A DNA stretch of 48,557 nt, taken from the IMG/VR virus record IMGVR_UViG_3300037245_001406, positions 1-48,557 of that record. One strand, written 5' to 3'. This DNA is from a virus. Both the position numbers and the translations under genes were made by a program. The notes beneath the pieces are model-generated. The model was not told the origin of the DNA. It did not search any database and saw only the letters and a program-made list of their open reading frames with translations. Of this stretch, positions 1-7,270 are shown one piece after another (position 1 is the first letter of the stretch; every line of letters begins with the position of its first letter).

Positions 1-127
1 GTCACCATCGAGCTCGAGGATTGGGTCCGCATCCTCGCGGCTTTCAAGCTCGAGACGCTCCGCGGCCGCGGAGAGCTCCAAGGCTCCGCCGCGGCGCGCG
101 GCGCCGGCGGATGTGGTGACGCATGTG
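1..127. repeat. Left copy of 127-bp terminal direct repeat
   Basis: Bases 1-127 are identical to 48431-48557. A protein-coding frame runs unbroken through the right copy into the sequence after the left copy, so the two ends join. The exact length of 127 equals a common largest k-mer of de Bruijn assemblers, which points to a circular contig overlap more than to a biological terminal repeat (inference). Confidence 0.95.
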
Positions 128-222
128 GCGGCCACGGCGGTTGTGATTTCGAGGCCGGCGAGAAGCCGGAGCGCGTCTATGTTTGCCAGGACGGCCACGT
201 CATCCTCGAGCTCGAGGTATAA
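1..222 (+). CDS. 3' part of the gene split by the contig ends (hypothetical, Cys/Gly-rich)
   Basis: This is the end of a gene that begins at ATG 48386; codons 16-88 lie here in frame 1 and stop at TAA 220-222. The joined protein is 88 residues. It has an acidic, hydrophobic first half (IELEDWVRIL, AAFKLETLRG), then a Gly/Cys-rich stretch with three cysteines and a histidine (GCGDACGGHGGC), and ends with YVCQDGHVILELEV. The clustered Cys/His could bind a metal, but I recognise no family. It lies between small membrane proteins and a holin-like gene, so a late or lysis-associated role is possible. Confidence 0.75.
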   Translation, partial: VTIELEDWVRILAAFKLETLRGRGELQGSAAARGAGGCGDACGGHGGCDFEAGEKPERVYVCQDGHVILELEV

Positions 223-261
223 GCTCGAGGACGTTTCCATCCAACACCGGAGGACAGCAAA

Positions 262-585
262 TTGGAAAACCTCGAGCTCCACGCCGCGGCCATCGTGGCC
301 ATCCCCGCTCTCATCGTGCTCGCGCGCCAGCTCGCCAAGGCGTTTCCCGGCAAGCTCGCCATCTACGCCAACATCGCCGGCCAACTCCTCATCGCCGCCG
401 GCGTGGCGCTCGGCATGGGACCGGAGGGCCTCGGCGCCGGCGAGCTCGTGGCCGGCGCCGGTGTCTTTGCCGGCGTCAACTTCGCGGCCTCGTGGGGATT
501 GGTGGAGGCCATCAAAAAGGCCGGCGGTGACAAGGCCAAGTCCGTCATCAAGGGCAAGACCGGCACCGGCGACGGACGGAGCTAA
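262..585 (+). CDS. Putative holin (small membrane protein)
   Basis: A 107-residue protein starting at TTG 262, chosen because GGAGGA lies about 8 bases upstream and no ATG fits as well. It has a short N-terminus, a first hydrophobic helix (about residues 7-22, AAAIVAIPALIVLA), a second (about 32-51, IYANIAGQLLIAAGVALGMG) and a third Gly/Ala-rich one (about 58-80). It ends in a lysine-rich tail (IKKAGGDKAKSVIKGK). Two to three membrane helices with a charged C-terminus, placed directly before an endolysin gene, fit a holin that permeabilises the inner membrane. The assignment rests on topology and position, not on a family I can name. Confidence 0.6.
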   Translation: MENLELHAAAIVAIPALIVLARQLAKAFPGKLAIYANIAGQLLIAAGVALGMGPEGLGAGELVAGAGVFAGVNFAASWGLVEAIKKAGGDKAKSVIKGKTGTGDGRS

Positions 586-587
586 CG

Positions 588-1100
588 GTGGCCATCATCC
601 GCGTCACCCGTAACATCCATCTCGGGGAGCTCGTGTCCTCGAGGGAACATCCCGAGCTCGCGGCCAATCCGCTCGAGCTGGCGGCCGAGGTTGTGGTCAC
701 GCTCGTCCGTCTCGCATTGGTCCTCCAAGACATCCGTGAGCTCCTCGCCGCCGGCGCTATCCACATCTCGAGCGGATACCGTCCTCCGGCTCTCCACGCG
801 GCCGTCTACGCGCCGAAAATGGCGCCACCTACCTCAAGACACCTACGCGCCACCGCGGCGGATTTCGAGCTCGAGGAGCTCAATAGCATCCACGCCTTTG
901 TCCGCATCGCCAAGCTCGGCCTCGAGGTCCTCGAGGAGCTCCCGGAGTATGACCGGCTTTGCCTCTACCCTCTCCGTGGCCACATCCATGTGGACATCCC
1001 GCTCGACGCGGCGCAACCGCCGGCGCGTGAGCTCTACATCGACAATGGCGCCGGATGGGAGCGCATCTCCTACGAGGACGCCGCGGAGCTGGCGGCATGA
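588..1100 (+). CDS. Endolysin, peptidase M15-like (D-Ala-D-Ala carboxypeptidase type)
   Basis: A 170-residue protein starting at GTG 588, two bases after the holin-like gene. The pattern ISSGYRPPALHAAV (about 61-74), SRHLRATAADFE (about 83-94) and GHIHVDIP (about 129-136) matches the M15 zinc peptidase fold, in which H and D of the SxHxxGxAxD-like motif and the HxH of the C-terminal strand bind zinc. Such enzymes cut the peptide cross-links of peptidoglycan and serve as endolysins in many phages. The canonical Gly in SxHxxG is Ala or Thr here, so the motif is slightly off consensus. No signal peptide is visible, so export would need the neighbouring holin. Confidence 0.8.
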   Translation: MAIIRVTRNIHLGELVSSREHPELAANPLELAAEVVVTLVRLALVLQDIRELLAAGAIHISSGYRPPALHAAVYAPKMAPPTSRHLRATAADFELEELNSIHAFVRIAKLGLEVLEELPEYDRLCLYPLRGHIHVDIPLDAAQPPARELYIDNGAGWERISYEDAAELAA

Positions 1101-2032
1101 GCGGCCGAGCGGAGCTCCCCAAGCTCGAGGACATCGTCCCCGTATTTCCGGGGACGCTCACCGTCCTCACATGGCGCGTGGTGCCAACCAAGTTTCTCCG
1201 CGTGTGGACCTCCGAGGAGACCATCTTTGCCACATGGGAGCGGCTCGATGAGAGTGATTGGCCTTTCCTAGACTTGGACGGTGAGCCGGAGACGCTCGGC
1301 GTGATTTGGATGGTGTTCCGCGCCGGTGATAAGTTCATCGCCGCGCCGTCCGAGCGGCTCCGATGGGAGCGCGAGCGCAACCTCACGGAGTTTGAGTTTC
1401 TACACATCACCGGCGACGGCCACACGATGCCGGCGCCAGGGGAGCCGGTGGCTTTCTTTCTTGCCGGACCCTCTCGCCACATCGGCCGGAGCCGGCCGGA
1501 GTATGAGCACCGTGGAGAGCCGGAGTGGTTTGTTTGGGACGATGACACCGGACCGGATGGCGAGCTCGAGCGGTGGGAGGTCTCGCCGCCTCCGCCTCCG
1601 CCACCGCCACCGCCACCGCCACCGCCACCGCCACCGCCACCGCCACCGCCACCGCCTCCGCCTCCGCCTCCGCCTCCTCCGCCTCCACCGCCACAAACAA
1701 CTTGGGAGAAAATGATGGCCGCGTTGACTCTGATAATGCCTCTCATCCAAGCCGGCCTCGAGGCCTACAACAAAACGCTCGAGGTACAGCTCAAGCGGAT
1801 GGACCGGGACCTCCTCATCCTCGGCAAGCTCGAGGCCGGAGACCTCCTCACGCGCTACATCGAGCAGATGCTCCGAGGCGAGGGCATCGACCTCGAAAAC
1901 AAAGGATGGTGGCAAGAGCGTTTCCGCGCCTTTGGCGATGTCTTTGATGGCGATGCATGGGAGCGCCTCCGCAAGCTCCTCGCGGACGCCGGCATCGAGC
2001 TCCCGGACAAGCCGCCGGCGCCGAGCTCGTGA
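1097..2032 (+). CDS. Hypothetical protein with a 36-proline tract
   Basis: A 311-residue protein overlapping the endolysin stop (ATGA). Residues 1-163 form a Trp-rich, acidic globular region (for example FATWERLDESDWPFLDLDGE). Bases 1586-1693 encode 36 consecutive prolines. After them come QTTWEKMMAALTLIMPLI, a possible amphipathic or membrane helix, and a charged helical tail (EVQLKRMDRDLLILGKLE). I recognise no family. The proline tract would act as a long stiff spacer between two folded parts and would normally need EF-P for translation. It is the last gene before a strong terminator and is probably cotranscribed with the lysis genes; its role is unknown. Confidence 0.75.
   Translation: MSGRAELPKLEDIVPVFPGTLTVLTWRVVPTKFLRVWTSEETIFATWERLDESDWPFLDLDGEPETLGVIWMVFRAGDKFIAAPSERLRWERERNLTEFEFLHITGDGHTMPAPGEPVAFFLAGPSRHIGRSRPEYEHRGEPEWFVWDDDTGPDGELERWEVSPPPPPPPPPPPPPPPPPPPPPPPPPPPPPPPPPPPPQTTWEKMMAALTLIMPLIQAGLEAYNKTLEVQLKRMDRDLLILGKLEAGDLLTRYIEQMLRGEGIDLENKGWWQERFRAFGDVFDGDAWERLRKLLADAGIELPDKPPAPSS
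1586..1693 (+). repeat. Proline-codon microsatellite (CCG CCT / CCG CCA)
   Basis: 108 bases made only of proline codons, arranged as short tandem blocks of period 6: first CCGCCT, then many CCGCCA, then CCGCCT again and a mixed end. Because the unit is a multiple of three, slippage would change spacer length without breaking the frame. Confidence 0.95.
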
Positions 2033-2120
2033 GCTCGGTAGTCCGCATCTCCGCCGGATAGGAGAGGCCGGCTTGGCTCCGTTTCGCCCAACTTGAGCCA
2101 ACCAACCAAGGCCTCCCGTG

Positions 2121-2157
2121 GCCGCCTCGAGCTCCCCAAGCTCGCGGCGGCTTTTTT
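2121..2157 (+). terminator. Rho-independent terminator at the end of the late genes
   Basis: A 13-base left arm (2121-2133, GCCGCCTCGAGCT) pairs with 2139-2151 (AGCTCGCGGCGGC) at 12 of 13 positions. The loop is CCCCA and six T residues follow at 2152-2157. It is the only hairpin in the window that I found with a proper T-run. It lies 88 bases after the proline-rich gene and just before the early promoter candidate. Confidence 0.92.
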
Positions 2158-2206
2158 GCGTCCGTAAATGCCGATGACCAAAGGAGAATATATCGCGTCC
2201 AATCGA

Positions 2207-2254
2207 GGCTAACAGTGTTGACCTATAAGGATGGCAAAGAGTACACTGTTAACC
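2207..2254 (+). promoter_or_regulatory. Early promoter framed by an inverted repeat (putative operator)
   Basis: TTGACC at 2218-2223 (5 of 6 to the sigma70 -35) and TACACT at 2242-2247 (4 of 6 to the -10) are 18 bases apart. The arms GGCTAACAGTGT (2207-2218) and ACACTGTTAACC (2243-2254) are inverted copies matching at 11 of 12 positions; they overlap the -35 and -10. A dimeric regulator binding these arms would cover the promoter. The promoter lies between the terminator at 2157 and the first early gene at 2292. The 2033-2291 gap holds nothing else I can identify. Confidence 0.65.
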
Positions 2255-2291
2255 AGCCGGAGGCACCGGCCACCAACGGAGGAGGCAAGGC

Positions 2292-2651
2292 ATGAGCAAC
2301 ACACCGAGCACCAACAACAACGGCACCGCCAACGTCTACCGCGTAGCGCATTGGGGAGGCGCCGTCTACCGCGTGGAGCGCCAGCACCGCGGCCGCGATG
2401 GCCGGACGCTCTCCATTGGCGACTACTCCGCCGGCGCCGAGCACTACGGCCGCGAGGAGCTCACCTATTCCGAGGCCGTGGGCCTCGTGGACGCGCTCAA
2501 TGCCGCGGCGGCCGCCGTGGACGGCGTGGCGCTCGAGCTCGCCACCGCGCTCGAGGTCGCAACTCTCGCCATCCGCGCGCGCTCTCTCGGTTATGAGACC
2601 GTGGCGGATGCGCTCTCGGCTCTCGAGGACCACGAGGAGGGGAGCATCTAA
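2292..2651 (+). CDS. Hypothetical protein, first gene of the early operon
   Basis: A 119-residue protein starting at ATG 2292 after a strong GGAGGAGG at 2278-2285. The N-terminus is Asn/Thr-rich and disordered-looking. It is followed by a possible beta region (VYRVAHWGGAVYRVERQHRG) and a long alanine-rich helical C-terminus (YSEAVGLVDALNAAAAAVDG). I do not recognise the family. As the first gene behind the putative early promoter it is a candidate early take-over or regulatory protein, but this rests only on position. Confidence 0.75.
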   Translation: MSNTPSTNNNGTANVYRVAHWGGAVYRVERQHRGRDGRTLSIGDYSAGAEHYGREELTYSEAVGLVDALNAAAAAVDGVALELATALEVATLAIRARSLGYETVADALSALEDHEEGSI

Positions 2652-2950
2652 TGGTCACCACCACCGCCGTCACCATCAACGTCCCAACGTGCTCCGATTG
2701 TGGGCGCAACCTCCTCACCGAGCACGCTTGGCTTGAGGGTCCTACCGGCTACGTGTGTTTTTCGTGTGAGGCGTCCGCCTCGAGGCGCGCCGCCATCGAG
2801 AAGCTCACCGCTCACAAGAGCGCCGCCGAGCACATCGAGGAGCTCCGCGCCAAGGCGCGCCGCAAGGTGGAGCGCGAGCTCGGCCGCAACCTCCCCGCTC
2901 ACGCTCGCCGCGATGTCCGCCGGCGCCAGCTCGAGGAGCTCGGACAATGA
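2651..2950 (+). CDS. Small zinc-ribbon protein
   Basis: A 99-residue protein whose ATG (2651) overlaps the preceding stop by one base. Residues 11-38 contain CSDCGRN and CFSCEAS, two CxxC pairs about 20 residues apart, typical of a zinc ribbon. The rest is a highly charged helix rich in Arg and Glu (EELRAKARRKVERELG). It could bind nucleic acid or a protein partner. No specific family is recognised. It overlaps the next gene (ATG 2947), so the two are likely translationally coupled. Confidence 0.75.
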   Translation: MVTTTAVTINVPTCSDCGRNLLTEHAWLEGPTGYVCFSCEASASRRAAIEKLTAHKSAAEHIEELRAKARRKVERELGRNLPAHARRDVRRRQLEELGQ

Positions 2951-3732
2951 AAATGTATATTGGCCAAACCCGCTCACACTCCTTGGTGGCCGAGCTGGCG
3001 GCCGCCGGCTTTGGTGAGTGTGTCCAAAGGGACGAGTGGCTCCCTCGGCGCCATCCGTGGTTTCTGGATAACGGAGCCTATAAGGATTTCAAGGCCGGCC
3101 GGCCGTTTGACGGCGCGCAATTTCGCCGCGCCTTTGAGCGGTTGGCCGAGGCGCCGGCGCCGGATTTCATCGTGGTCCCGGACATCGTGGCCGGTGGCTC
3201 CGCCTCCTTGGACCTCTCTTGTGAGTGGTGGCTCGAGGTTGACGAGCTGGCGCGCTCAACGTGGGGAGCCGAGGTCCAACGCTACGTGGCCGTCCAAGAT
3301 GGCATGAGCCGAGAGGACATCCTCGGCGCCATCGGCCTCGTGGAGTACGGCCACCGCGGCGGCATCTTTATCGGTGGCTCCACGGATTGGAAATTTGCCG
3401 CGGCTCCCGGCATCATCCTCGAGGCTCACCGCGCCGGCGTCCCCGTCCACATCGGCCGCATCGGCTCCGGCAAGCGCATCGTCTACGCTCGCGCCATCGG
3501 CGCCGATAGCGTGGACTCTTGCATCCCGCTCCGCGAGCGCCGCAAGCGCGAGATTGCAGAGGAGGCCACCGGCCTCGAGCTCCGCGCCGCGGCCAACGTC
3601 TATCCCGCCGGCCGCAAGATGGCGAGCACCGCGGCCAACGGCTACGTCCAAAGAGCGTATCTCCGCGGTGAGCTCGAGGCGGACGTGGTCAACATCGCGC
3701 GCACCATTGATGAGCTCCATTGGAGTGGCTAA
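2947..3732 (+). CDS. DpdA-like 7-deazaguanine DNA transglycosylase
   Basis: A 261-residue protein. The motif order resembles phage DpdA proteins, relatives of tRNA-guanine transglycosylase that swap guanine in DNA for a 7-deazaguanine: WFLDNGAYKDF (38-48), PDFIVVPDIV (72-81), YVAVQDGM (113-120), GGIFIGGSTDWK (138-149), VHIGRIGSGKR (167-177) and IGADSVDSC (184-192). These are barrel strands carrying conserved Asp and Gly residues. No preQ0 synthesis genes (QueC, QueD, QueE, FolE) are visible in the window, so any base would have to come from the host. The ATG overlaps the zinc-ribbon stop. The family call is from memory of motifs, without a search. The alternative is an uncharacterised TIM-barrel enzyme of the same superfamily. 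Confidence 0.72.
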   Translation: MKMYIGQTRSHSLVAELAAAGFGECVQRDEWLPRRHPWFLDNGAYKDFKAGRPFDGAQFRRAFERLAEAPAPDFIVVPDIVAGGSASLDLSCEWWLEVDELARSTWGAEVQRYVAVQDGMSREDILGAIGLVEYGHRGGIFIGGSTDWKFAAAPGIILEAHRAGVPVHIGRIGSGKRIVYARAIGADSVDSCIPLRERRKREIAEEATGLELRAAANVYPAGRKMASTAANGYVQRAYLRGELEADVVNIARTIDELHWSG

Positions 3733-3769
3733 CATGGATAACCAACGCAACCAAGAGGAGGCAAGCTCG

Positions 3770-4261
3770 ATGAGACACACTATCTTTGACCCGGAGGCGG
3801 CCGCGGCCGCTCGCCGCTCGTGGGAGCTGGCCACGCCGGCGCAACAAGAGGAGATGCTCAAGCCGGAGCGCATCGCCTACGGCGAGGAGCGCGCGCGCCG
3901 CGCCATCCTCGCCACCTACATCACCAACATCAAGGACAATCTCGACGGCCGAGCGGTGAGAGCCGATAGCCTCATGGCCACGGCCGCGGTGGTCCGCGCC
4001 GCCGATGTCCTCGGCGCCATCTCGTCCGGGAGCTCCACCGGCCGGCCGCGCGTCCTCGTGGACAACAACGCCGTCACCTACTACGCCGAGCAATGGCGCT
4101 ACCGGCCGCAACATCGCATCCTCGCCGGCACCACGCTCGATGGACAGCTCACACCGGACCCCGTCATTGACCCGCTCCTCGAGCTCCTCGCGGACGCTCT
4201 CGGATTGGCGTGGACGTGGATTGGAGACGAGGCCATCGAGCTCGTGGAGCTCGGCCGATGA
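3770..4261 (+). CDS. Hypothetical protein
   Basis: A 163-residue protein. ATG 3770 is preferred because GAGGAGG lies 6-8 bases upstream. An in-frame ATG at 3734, just after the preceding stop, would add 12 residues (MDNQRNQEEASS) and also has a weak GGAG. The protein is mainly helical (FDPEAAAAARRSWELATPAQ, DGRAVRADSLMATAAVVRAA) with an acidic C-terminus (DEAIELVELGR). No family recognised. Its stop overlaps the next start (ATGA). Confidence 0.7.
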   Translation: MRHTIFDPEAAAAARRSWELATPAQQEEMLKPERIAYGEERARRAILATYITNIKDNLDGRAVRADSLMATAAVVRAADVLGAISSGSSTGRPRVLVDNNAVTYYAEQWRYRPQHRILAGTTLDGQLTPDPVIDPLLELLADALGLAWTWIGDEAIELVELGR

Positions 4262-4488
4262 CCACCACCAAGCTCTACGCCATCCGGCGTTTCTTTCGGG
4301 AGGGCCTCGGTGGCTCCCCGCTCGCGGAGGCCAAGCGCGGCCTCGCCAAGCTCTCCTATGACGAGGTCCTCGCCGTCCGCCAAGGCGCCTACGATGCCAT
4401 CGCCTTGTGTGATGAGGACCTCTCCAACCGGCTCATTGACGGAGACCTCGTCCTCACGGATGGCCAGCTCGAGGAGCGCGGCCGATGA
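4258..4488 (+). CDS. Small hypothetical protein
   Basis: A 76-residue protein coupled to its upstream neighbour by an ATGA overlap at 4258-4261. It begins MTTTKLYAIRRFFREGLGGS and has an acidic C-terminus (LSNRLIDGDLVLTDGQLEER). It is predicted helical, with no motif I recognise. It lies in the early operon between the DpdA-like gene and the recombination genes. Confidence 0.7.
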   Translation: MTTTKLYAIRRFFREGLGGSPLAEAKRGLAKLSYDEVLAVRQGAYDAIALCDEDLSNRLIDGDLVLTDGQLEERGR

Positions 4489-4769
4489 TGGAGATGGGAT
4501 GGCCGGCCGCGTTTCTCCTCGCCGTGGTGGCGCTCATCGCCGCGGCGCTCATCAACAACCAATGGGCTCGAGCTCACGAGCTCGGGACCAACTTGAGCAT
4601 CCGCGCCTACCAGCTCGAGAGCATCGAGGCCAACAAGGAGCTCGAGGTCCAACGCCACAAAATCGGGGACCTCTCCACGGCGCTCGAGGAGGCCGAGGTA
4701 GAGCTCAACACATGGCGCCGGCGCTACGGCCAAGGCCTCGAGGACCTCGAGGACGAGCGGAGCCACTAG
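4485..4769 (+). CDS. Small membrane-anchored coiled-coil protein
   Basis: A 94-residue protein overlapping the preceding stop; ATG 4485 and ATG 4488 are both possible starts. Residues about 6-24 (WPAAFLLAVVALIAAALI) form one membrane helix. A charged, heptad-like helix rich in Glu, Leu and Lys (ESIEANKELEVQRHKIGDLS) follows. The arrangement resembles Rz-type spanins in size and topology, but it lies in the early region far from the endolysin, so a spanin role is doubtful. Confidence 0.7.
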   Translation: MMEMGWPAAFLLAVVALIAAALINNQWARAHELGTNLSIRAYQLESIEANKELEVQRHKIGDLSTALEEAEVELNTWRRRYGQGLEDLEDERSH

Positions 4770-4770
4770 C

Positions 4771-4947
4771 GTGGCCAAGGCCAAGAAACCGACCAAGGAG
4801 GAGCTCGCACAACGCCGGGAGGACCGGCGCGGGGAGCGCGCCGCGCTCCGCGGGATAGCCACCGGACGGACCGGCCGGCTCCCCGTCCACATCCTCCTCG
4901 CCATCATCAATGTTGGTGAGGCCGTGGATGACCTCGCGGAGAAATAG
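4771..4947 (+). CDS. Small basic hypothetical protein
   Basis: A 58-residue protein starting at GTG 4771, one base after the previous stop. The N-terminal half is strongly basic and acidic (AKAKKPTKEELAQRREDRRG) and the C-terminal half is hydrophobic (LPVHILLAIINVGEAVDDLA). The start is uncertain because no clear Shine-Dalgarno sequence precedes it; coupling to the upstream gene would explain this. Function unknown. Confidence 0.55.
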   Translation: MAKAKKPTKEELAQRREDRRGERAALRGIATGRTGRLPVHILLAIINVGEAVDDLAEK

Positions 4948-4972
4948 CCACACCAAAACGGAGGAGGCACCG

Positions 4973-5245
4973 TTGGCAACTTTCAATCTCAAGGACACCG
5001 CACGGACCACCACCGAGGAGCGCGAAGTCTACGCGCTCCTCGAGCCGTGTGACCGGACCGTGTGGTGTCCCATCCGGGACCACCAATTGGACGCCGTGGT
5101 TTGCGCGCGTCTACAGAATGACCGGCGCCGGCGGTGTCGGCGCGTTCATTGTGTTAACCTCGATTCTCCCTCGGCCAAGGCGCTCCGCAAGGCGCGCAAA
5201 ATGGCCGACAAAAGGAGTGGTCAACCATGCATGAAATTCGCATAG
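4973..5245 (+). CDS. Small Cys-containing basic protein
   Basis: A 90-residue protein. TTG 4973 is chosen because GGAGGAGG lies directly upstream (4961-4968). It carries cysteines at about 29, 35, 48, 59 and 64 (EPCDRTVWCP, VVCARL, RRRCRRVHCVNL) and a basic C-terminus (KALRKARKMADKRSG). The Cys pattern could bind zinc. The end overlaps the start of the SbcC-like gene by 19 bases, so translation is probably coupled. No family recognised. Confidence 0.68.
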   Translation: MATFNLKDTARTTTEEREVYALLEPCDRTVWCPIRDHQLDAVVCARLQNDRRRRCRRVHCVNLDSPSAKALRKARKMADKRSGQPCMKFA

Positions 5246-7257
5246 CGGAGCTTGAGCTCCGAAACTTCAAAGGCGTCACGGCCTTTGCTCTCGAGCCTCA
5301 TGGGCTCGACGTCGCCATCTACGGTGACAACGCCACCGGCAAGACCACGCTCGCGGACGCCTTTTGTTGGCTCCTCTTTGGCGTGGACAGCTCCGGCGCC
5401 GCGGAGTTTGACATCAAGACGCTCGAGGACGGCGAGCCAATCCACAACCTCGAGCATGAGGTCCGCGCCGAGCTCATCCTCACCGGCGCCATCCGCCTCG
5501 AGCTCCGCAAGGTCTACAAGGAGGTTTGGACCAAGCGCCGCGGTGAGGCGGACAAGACGTTTACCGGCCACACCACGGACTATTTCGTGGACGGCGTCCC
5601 CGTCAAGAAAACAGAATATGACAAGCGCCTCATCGAGCTCGCGGACATTGACCTCGATGGCTTCCGTATCCTCACGGACCCCGTCCATTTCTCCGAGCGC
5701 GTCCATTGGCAAGAGCGGCGCGCGCTCGTCCTCGAGCTCGGAGGAGAGCTCACGGACGCCGATGTCATCCGCTCCAAGGCGGAGCTCGAGGAGCTCCCGG
5801 AGCTCCTCGGCAAGCGCACCATCGAGGACGAGCGCAAGGTCCTCAACGCTCGGCGCCGGGATGTCAACAAGGAGCTCGAGCGCATCCCCGTCCGCATTGA
5901 CGAGGTCCGCCGGACCATCCCGGAGGACGTGGAGAACATCGTGGCCGTCTGCACCGAGCTCGAGGCCGCGCGTCTCGAGCTCGCGGAGCTCGATGCCTCG
6001 AGGGTCTCCACCGCCGAGGGTGGCGCCGTGGCCTCCGGCAAGGAGACGCTCGCCTTGGCACGCGCCGAGCTCGTGGATGCCGAGACGGCCGCGCGCCAGG
6101 AGGCCAGCGGCGCCGGCGAGGAGCTCGAGCGCCAGGAGCGCACCTACGCGGCCGCCGTCACCACGCTCGGTGGCGAGCTCGCCAAGGCCAATGATGACCT
6201 CGAGGCCGGCAACGAGTATCTCCACGCGGCGCGCATCACGCGCGATGACCTCCGCAAGTATTGGGACCTCGTGGATGGCGAGGACTACGGGGAGCCGGAC
6301 GAGGCCTCCGAGCTCCACGAGCTGGCGGAGCTCCTCGAGGCCGCGGAGGCGGACCCCGTGGGGATGTGTCCAACGTGCCACCAAGCTCTCCCGGAGAGCA
6401 TCGTGGAGGAGGCCAAGAGCCGCGCGCTCGAGCGTTTCAATACCGCCAAGGCCGAGCTCCTCGAGACCATCACCGCTCGAGGCAAGACCACCGCGGACGC
6501 CATCACGGACACCGAGGCCGAGCTCCCGGAGCTCGAGGCCAAGCTCTCCAAGGCCAAGGACAATCTCGCCGGCGCGGATACCGCGCTCGAGGAGGCCAAG
6601 GCGAGGACGTCCTCAGCGGCGCCACAAGCGCCGGAGACCACCACCGTGATAGATGCGGCGCGTGAGGCCGTTATGCTCGCGGAGGCGTCCATTGCGGTGG
6701 CCACGGAGGGTGTCTCGTCCCTCCTCGCCGGCCTCGATGGAGAAATCCAAGTGACCAAGGAGCGCATTGACGGCATCCAAGCCAAAATCACCGCCGGCGA
6801 GACGGCCGCCAAGGCCGCGGCGCGCGTCACCGAGCTCGAGGAGGAGCTTGCCACGCTCGGCACCGAGCTCACGCGCATCGAGCACGTCCTCCATCTCCTC
6901 GAGATGTTCACACGCGCCAAGGTGGCGCTCCTCGAGGACCGCATCAATGCGAGGTTTCGGACGGCGCGTTTCAAGCTCTTTCACGTCCTCATCAACGGCG
7001 CGCTCGAGGAGTGTTGTGAGACCGTTTGCGATGGTGTCCCGTGGAGCTCCGCCAATCACGGCGCGCGCATCCAACACGGCATGGACATCATCCAAACGCT
7101 CCAAGGCCACTACGGCATCGCGCCGCCGGTGTGGGTGGACCAATCCGAGAGCGTCACCGTGCTCCCGGCTATGGATTGTCAGCTCATCCGTTTGGTAGTA
7201 TCGGCCGAGGACGCGGCGCTCCGCGTTTCCAACGTGGCGACGGACGCCACAAAATAG
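5227..7257 (+). CDS. SbcC/Rad50-like AAA ATPase with zinc hook
   Basis: A 676-residue protein. The N-terminal ABC-type head has the Walker A motif GDNATGKT (33-40). Long charged coiled coils flank a central CPTC zinc hook (Cys381 and Cys384), and a C-terminal lobe ends with a Walker-B-like region (about 640-660, VLPAMDCQLIRLVVSAEDAA). SbcC/Rad50 proteins use ATP to clamp DNA ends and feed them to an SbcD/Mre11 nuclease. No SbcD gene is visible here, so the MBL-fold nuclease at 8220-8921 is a possible partner. It lies upstream of recT in what looks like one recombination operon. Phage versions are usually shorter than cellular SbcC (about 1000 residues), as here. Confidence 0.88.
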   Translation: MHEIRIAELELRNFKGVTAFALEPHGLDVAIYGDNATGKTTLADAFCWLLFGVDSSGAAEFDIKTLEDGEPIHNLEHEVRAELILTGAIRLELRKVYKEVWTKRRGEADKTFTGHTTDYFVDGVPVKKTEYDKRLIELADIDLDGFRILTDPVHFSERVHWQERRALVLELGGELTDADVIRSKAELEELPELLGKRTIEDERKVLNARRRDVNKELERIPVRIDEVRRTIPEDVENIVAVCTELEAARLELAELDASRVSTAEGGAVASGKETLALARAELVDAETAARQEASGAGEELERQERTYAAAVTTLGGELAKANDDLEAGNEYLHAARITRDDLRKYWDLVDGEDYGEPDEASELHELAELLEAAEADPVGMCPTCHQALPESIVEEAKSRALERFNTAKAELLETITARGKTTADAITDTEAELPELEAKLSKAKDNLAGADTALEEAKARTSSAAPQAPETTTVIDAAREAVMLAEASIAVATEGVSSLLAGLDGEIQVTKERIDGIQAKITAGETAAKAAARVTELEEELATLGTELTRIEHVLHLLEMFTRAKVALLEDRINARFRTARFKLFHVLINGALEECCETVCDGVPWSSANHGARIQHGMDIIQTLQGHYGIAPPVWVDQSESVTVLPAMDCQLIRLVVSAEDAALRVSNVATDATK

Positions 7258-7270
7258 GAGGAGGCAAGCA

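Noticed and set aside
1-127. Biological direct terminal repeat
   Set aside because: The exact assembler-like length of 127 and its position inside a gene make an assembly overlap more likely, although a true repeat cannot be excluded without reads.
880-1746. - strand open frame coding a long polyglycine run
   Set aside because: It is the complement of the proline tract of the + strand gene at 1097-2032.
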